Origin: CAIKNB01 sp041658705
GTDB taxonomy: Bacteria; Patescibacteriota; Patescibacteriia; 2-12-FULL-60-25
Length of the DNA stretch: 64,000 nucleotides
NCBI GenBank assembly: GCA_041658705.1
Contig: JBAZZT010000002.1
Coordinates: forward strand, 100,985-164,984
Direction of reading: 5' to 3'
In this document: one piece after another, positions 60,261-64,000 of the stretch
Position numbering within the stretch: the first letter of the stretch is position 1
Layout: every line of letters starts with the position of its first letter
Notes under the pieces: generated by a model
Databases searched by the model: none
Told to the model about the DNA's origin: nothing
What the model saw: only the letters and a program-made list of their open reading frames with translations
Made by a program: the position numbers and the translations under genes

Positions 60261-60317
60261 ACTGTCTCAAGAGTAGCGTTTGTATTAAAATCGTGCCACT
60301 TATCGGTTTAGGATAAT
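60261..60317. promoter_or_regulatory. Divergent promoter region of the restriction-modification cluster
   Basis: 57 bp between the divergent nuclease and methyltransferase genes, AT-rich, with a TAGGATAATATG just before the methyltransferase start. No separate controller gene was seen. Confidence 0.5.
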
Positions 60318-62012
60318 ATGAAAACCCCAGAAAACAAAATCCGTGTCGTCGACTTTTTCTCAGGCGCCGGCGGCTGGTCGGAGGGCTTTAGGCAGCAAGG
60401 CTTCAAGGTCGTTATGGGTTTCGATAACTGGGCGCCGGCTGTGAAGACGCATAACCTCAACCACGGCCTGCAGGACGATCCGATGGATATATTGGATTAC
60501 GAAAAGTGCCCGGTGGGCGACATCGACAAGATACCGAGTACGGAAATCATCGTGGGCAGCCCTCCCTGCGTATCTTTTTCGATGTCTAACAATGCCGGTA
60601 AAGCCGATAAATCTCTTGGTATTCGTTTGATTGAATCGTTCTTGCGGGTGGTCGCCGTGAAAAAACATCAGAAAGGTTCGGTTTTGAAGGTCTGGTATAT
60701 GGAGAACGTCCCGAATTCGAAAAACTTCGTCAAACAAGAATACACGTTCACGGACCTAAAGCTTGATTCTTTCGCCAAATCAATTGGAAAAAAAGCTTCC
60801 GACATCGCCCTGCGCGCGTCTCATCCCGATAACGGCGGCATCCTTTGCGCCGCAGATTACGGCTCGCCACAAAAACGTGAAAGGTTCGTGTGCGGCGAAC
60901 TGTTGTTCGGACCAGGTAAGGGCAAATTCTTGGCGCCTAAAAAAACCCACGAGGGAAAGTTCATGACATTGCGCGAGATAAAGAGTGCATTACCGTCACC
61001 TTTCAATGTGTTCAGCACCGACCCGGTGGCTGACCCGAATTACCCCAACCTAATCTTACCGATGAGCCAGGTGACGGATCATTTCTATGATACTGGCGTC
61101 TACGAAGTCGAATGGGAAGCCGCAAAACGCGCAAAGATTGACCACCCTTTCATGGGGAAAATGGCGTTTCCTGAAGACGAGGGTCGACCAAGCCGGACTA
61201 TCATGGCCACGCGATCAGCGAGCACGCGTGAAGCGATATTGTATAAATCCGAAATCGAACGCAAAGGAGACGGCGAATATCGTCTACCGACAATCCGCGA
61301 AGCCTCCTCTTTGATGGGTTTCCCGATTACCTATCAGTTCTACGGCAGCGAAAGCGTAAAATGGCGCCAAATCGGAAATGCAGTTTGTCCCCACATGAGC
61401 GCCGCCGTAGCCGTAGAACTACGAAGGGTGTTCGGACTGCCGAAGTTGAAGAACCCGATTTTCGAAACCGTCCAAAACTTGAATAGCTTCACGACCGTTA
61501 AGTTCAACGATCCTCCGGGTAAAAAGTCCGACTCGAAATTCCGTCGTCATCCATTCAAGACGGGCAACATGACCGTGGCCCTGGTCAACTTCAATCCGCA
61601 TGAAAAATCAGACACGCCGGGCAAAAAATGGTACGCCTGCGCTTATGTAGGCTCAGGGAAATCATATAAACCGATTCTGCTTAACGAGGGAGCGGGCTCA
61701 ATTCAATCTATTTTGGAAGCAGACGCTGACGGCAATAAATTCATCCATGAATTCCATAAACATTTTTCCGGAAAAATCGGCGATTACGAAAAACTGCAAC
61801 GCATGCATGTCGAACATAAGGATTTCGGACCCTTCATGAAACCGGATGGCTTAGTGGAAGCCGTGAAGGATTTCATCACGCAATCAGTCTCCAATAAGGA
61901 TTTGATTGAACACGAGCGTATAGAAAAATTGATAGGCAAGAAAAAAATACCGAAACGGCAGCTTTACGCCATGTACTCGCTTAACTATATAGTAAATACG
62001 GCGGGCAAATAA
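60318..62012 (+). CDS. C5-cytosine DNA methyltransferase with C-terminal extension
   Basis: 564 residues. Motif I VVDFFSGAGGWSEGF, motif IV GSPPCVSFS (catalytic Cys84), motif VI MENVPN (about 127), motif VIII QKRERF (about 184), and motif X QIGNAV (about 351). It protects the site cut by the neighbouring Sau3AI-like enzyme. Beyond about residue 370 it has about 190 residues, not part of the conserved core, beginning VQNLNSFTTV. Typical C5 methyltransferases end near 330-420 residues. Confidence 0.9.
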   Translation: MKTPENKIRVVDFFSGAGGWSEGFRQQGFKVVMGFDNWAPAVKTHNLNHGLQDDPMDILDYEKCPVGDIDKIPSTEIIVGSPPCVSFSMSNNAGKADKSLGIRLIESFLRVVAVKKHQKGSVLKVWYMENVPNSKNFVKQEYTFTDLKLDSFAKSIGKKASDIALRASHPDNGGILCAADYGSPQKRERFVCGELLFGPGKGKFLAPKKTHEGKFMTLREIKSALPSPFNVFSTDPVADPNYPNLILPMSQVTDHFYDTGVYEVEWEAAKRAKIDHPFMGKMAFPEDEGRPSRTIMATRSASTREAILYKSEIERKGDGEYRLPTIREASSLMGFPITYQFYGSESVKWRQIGNAVCPHMSAAVAVELRRVFGLPKLKNPIFETVQNLNSFTTVKFNDPPGKKSDSKFRRHPFKTGNMTVALVNFNPHEKSDTPGKKWYACAYVGSGKSYKPILLNEGAGSIQSILEADADGNKFIHEFHKHFSGKIGDYEKLQRMHVEHKDFGPFMKPDGLVEAVKDFITQSVSNKDLIEHERIEKLIGKKKIPKRQLYAMYSLNYIVNTAGK

Positions 62013-62028
62013 ACTCGGTAAAAAATCA

Positions 62029-62436
62029 TCAGCCTCTCATGTGCTCAACGATCCTAAGCACGGAACCGTTGAAGTCTTTCAGTATCTGATGTTCCCATAC
62101 TCTCAAGACGCGCCAGCCCATGCGCTTCAATTTCCTGAAGTTCCTCTTATCGCGTCGACGGTTGCGCTCAATTTTTTCACGCCAAAAATCCGTCGATAGA
62201 TTATGACGCCATGCCGGATACCTGAAGCCGTGCCAAAAATCACCATCGATGAAAATTGCGATTTTCTTCGTGGGCAAGGCGAGGTCGGGACTTCCGGGGA
62301 CTTTACTATAATGTCTCTTGAAATAAACGTTCCTGCGACGCAATTCCCTGAAAATCGATAATTCCAAGCCTGTATTTTTTCCTTTTATTTTTGACATCAG
62401 GGCACTGCGCTGTTCAGTCGTTATTCGGTCGGTCAT
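62029..62436 (-). CDS. vsr: Very short patch repair endonuclease (Vsr)
   Basis: 135 residues. RSALMSKIKGKNTGLE and LPTKKIAIFIDGDFWHGF hold the Asp and the HG region; later EKIERNRRRDKRNFRKLKRMGWRVLRVWEHQI is the zinc/DNA-binding tail. It nicks T:G mismatches made by deamination of 5-methylcytosine, so it fits next to a C5 methyltransferase. Start at ATG 62436, avoiding an overlap with the downstream oxidoreductase gene. Its 3' end is 16 bp from the methyltransferase 3' end; the genes converge. Confidence 0.9.
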   Translation of the reverse strand: MTDRITTEQRSALMSKIKGKNTGLELSIFRELRRRNVYFKRHYSKVPGSPDLALPTKKIAIFIDGDFWHGFRYPAWRHNLSTDFWREKIERNRRRDKRNFRKLKRMGWRVLRVWEHQILKDFNGSVLRIVEHMRG

Positions 62437-62462
62437 AAAATCAATTCGACTTTGCCACATCC

Positions 62463-63740
62463 TCACGATATTTTCAAAAAATACGACGTCAACGATACAT
62501 GAAACAATCCATCGAAAACCAAAAAAACGGCATATTTAAGCAATCTTCCTATATGTCGCGGTTTGAGGACGATGCGTAGCAGGCTTTTGCGTTTGTCTTT
62601 GTTGTCGCAGAACTGATCCAGGAAGGAGTCCTTCTCCGCCGCAATCACGTCGTACATGGCGCGAAAGGTGCGGTCGCGGCGCATCAAATCCCAAATGAAG
62701 CGGTAACGCAGTTGGCGCTGATAATATTCGAGCAGTCCGCCGTGGCGTTGCATGGCTCGCGGTAAACGCCGAAGGGCTCGCGCATCGCCGTCGAGGAATG
62801 CCGTGGCGAGCTTGGCGCCCTCTTTGCCCGAGACAACCGCGCCCTTGATGCCATCGGCGGCGAAAGCTCCGCAATATCCGGCTGCGTCGCCGATGAGTAT
62901 CGTCCGCTCGCCGACGGTACGACGAAGAGCGCCGCCGATGGGGATGAGACCGCCGAACATATACGAGCCGCGCAAATCACGCGGGTCGTATTCGACTATG
63001 CCACGCTCTGCCAAAATGCCCAGGAACTTGTCGGTTAAAGCCGACGCCTCTCCCCTATCTTGCATGAATTTAGCTAAGCCCACGCGGAAAGCGGGACGTC
63101 CGTCGAGTTTTGTCGGCGAAAGCCAGCCGCCGTAGCCCAGCGAAAATTCACCGAACCAAAAATGATAGATAGTCTCTTCTGGATTTTCGCCCAGTTTGAC
63201 CGTGCCCGGGATGACGCGCTCGTAGCCGAAAAGGAATTTTTTGTTCCGATCAAGTCCGCTCGCCTCCGCGACTTTCGATCGACCGCCATCCGCGCCGACC
63301 AGAAGCTTGGTCGTGTGCTCGAACGAATCCCCGTTGCGCCGTAATTTAATCTTTAATCCTTGTTCCGTTTTTTGGCTTGAAACGAAAGTCATGCCGGTTT
63401 GAACATCGATGTTTTGCGGCAAAGCCTGGGCCAAGCCCGCGACTAAACCTCGCGTATCGGTTTGGAAGATCCAGGGTTCGGCCACGCGCGAAATAAAATG
63501 CTCTTCAAAGCCCGGCGCCACGACGCAGATGGATTTGATGGGATTGGTGAGGTGAGCGTCGATAGCAAAAAATTCCGCGAATTCTTTTCGCGTGGCGCGC
63601 GTTATCAGTCCCGTTGACTCGACGCTTGAGCCGACGGACGGCTTAGTATCGACAAGCAGGACGCGCTTATTCCGCGGCACATGATGAGCAAAGGCAAGAC
63701 CCGCAAAACTCGCACCGACGATAATTACATCGTAATCCAT
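62463..63740 (-). CDS. FAD-dependent oxidoreductase (geranylgeranyl reductase-like)
   Basis: 425 residues. DYDVIIVGASFAGLAFAHHV is the Rossmann FAD-binding start. LVGADGGRSKVAEASG is the second FAD motif, and RTILIGDAAGYCGAFAADGIK is the third. The family reduces double bonds of isoprenoid chains or hydroxylates aromatic rings; the substrate is unknown. Start at ATG 63740 (the frame runs on upstream into non-coding repeat). Confidence 0.85.
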   Translation of the reverse strand: MDYDVIIVGASFAGLAFAHHVPRNKRVLLVDTKPSVGSSVESTGLITRATRKEFAEFFAIDAHLTNPIKSICVVAPGFEEHFISRVAEPWIFQTDTRGLVAGLAQALPQNIDVQTGMTFVSSQKTEQGLKIKLRRNGDSFEHTTKLLVGADGGRSKVAEASGLDRNKKFLFGYERVIPGTVKLGENPEETIYHFWFGEFSLGYGGWLSPTKLDGRPAFRVGLAKFMQDRGEASALTDKFLGILAERGIVEYDPRDLRGSYMFGGLIPIGGALRRTVGERTILIGDAAGYCGAFAADGIKGAVVSGKEGAKLATAFLDGDARALRRLPRAMQRHGGLLEYYQRQLRYRFIWDLMRRDRTFRAMYDVIAAEKDSFLDQFCDNKDKRKSLLRIVLKPRHIGRLLKYAVFLVFDGLFHVSLTSYFLKIS

Positions 63741-63807
63741 AAGCCCGAACAGCTTAGCACGCTCGAAGTAAGACAAGTATCGCTTCCTAATCCTTAATTC
63801 AACCCAT

Positions 63808-64000
63808 TTCCCCAAAATGGTCCGATAGGTACGTTTTGAGGAAATTGGAAGGTTCGAATTTTTATCTTAAATTGGACTTACGCCTCTGACGTTCGTCTGG
63901 CTTGACGCAAACCCCCGGACCCCCGCCTGATTGGCTAAGGAGGTTTTCATGAAAAAGATGAAAGTCGTAGTATCCAGGCGGGGTCTGGGGCCGAGAGTTG
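63808..64000. repeat. Modular repeat, copy 4 (modules C-A-B, cut by window end)
   Basis: C-like part at 63808-63845 (CCCCAAAATGGTCCGATAGG), A at 63873-63946 with the CTTGACGCAAACCCCCGGACC run and AAGGAGG, and the start of B at 63969-64000 (TATCCAGGCGGGGTCTGG). The window stops inside module B. Confidence 0.8.

Overview
The window looks like a chromosomal segment of a Candidate Phyla Radiation (Patescibacteria) type bacterium, probably from a metagenome-derived genome. The basis is the mix of gene families rather than any marker gene: many short conserved-unknown membrane and secreted proteins, DUF5666-, DUF1059- and DUF2178-like proteins, a TVP38-family protein, and intergenic spaces filled with small palindromic repeats. 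No rRNA or ribosomal-protein cluster is present, so the taxonomic call is an inference. One tRNA (Trp, CCA) is present.

Layout. 1-10 kb (mostly minus strand): UvrD-type helicase (cut by the window edge), a GT-B-like protein, an endonuclease III-like glycosylase riddled with in-frame repeats, a CsoSCA-like carbonic anhydrase, a block of modular non-coding repeats, a deaminase plus Tgt, and a TVP38 protein. 10-13.3 kb: a ZnuA-ZnuC-ZnuB zinc/manganese importer. 13.4-17.8 kb: a lone cas1, a 66-codon ORF in the usual cas2 place, an AT-rich leader and three copies of a 37-bp CRISPR-like repeat. Those repeats are separated by 1770 and 1149 bp of visibly GC-richer foreign DNA instead of normal spacers. 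17.8-31 kb: a CAP-domain protein, tRNA-Trp, then a patchwork of accessory genes (HExxH protein, ParB-like, BRO-N, methyltransferase, lipoprotein, immunity-like protein, GH3 with a broken tail, GT2, two P-loop kinases, heavy-metal ATPase). 31-45.6 kb: pentapeptide protein, hydrolase, GrpB, LRR lipoprotein, TylF-type methyltransferase, ASCH protein, beta-propeller protein, ABC exporter, DUF2178/XRE pair, DEAD-box helicase, GIY-YIG protein. 46-52.5 kb (minus): an ECF sigma factor followed by a MacA/MacB-type efflux operon, split by a copy of the modular repeat. 52.5-58.6 kb: zinc-ribbon protein, deoxyhypusine-synthase homologue, DUF218-like protein, QueH, hypotheticals. 58.9-62.5 kb: a restriction-modification cluster (Sau3AI/MutH-type nuclease, C5 cytosine methyltransferase, Vsr). 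62.4 kb to the end: FAD oxidoreductase and another modular repeat.

Connections. Tgt (7.6 kb) and QueH (56 kb) belong to queuosine tRNA modification. The sigma factor, membrane protein, DUF5666 proteins and MacAB genes read as one regulated envelope-export unit. The nuclease, methyltransferase and Vsr read as one defence module.

The most striking item is the cas1 locus with kilobase-scale inserts between CRISPR-like repeats. It is either an unusual adaptation product of a Cas1 that may lack a working Cas2, or an assembly path that jumped through protospacers into target genomes. The sequence alone cannot decide. The second theme is repeat biology: short palindromic repeats sit in frame inside, or form the tails of, several genes, and a long hairpin-rich modular repeat occurs at three loci.
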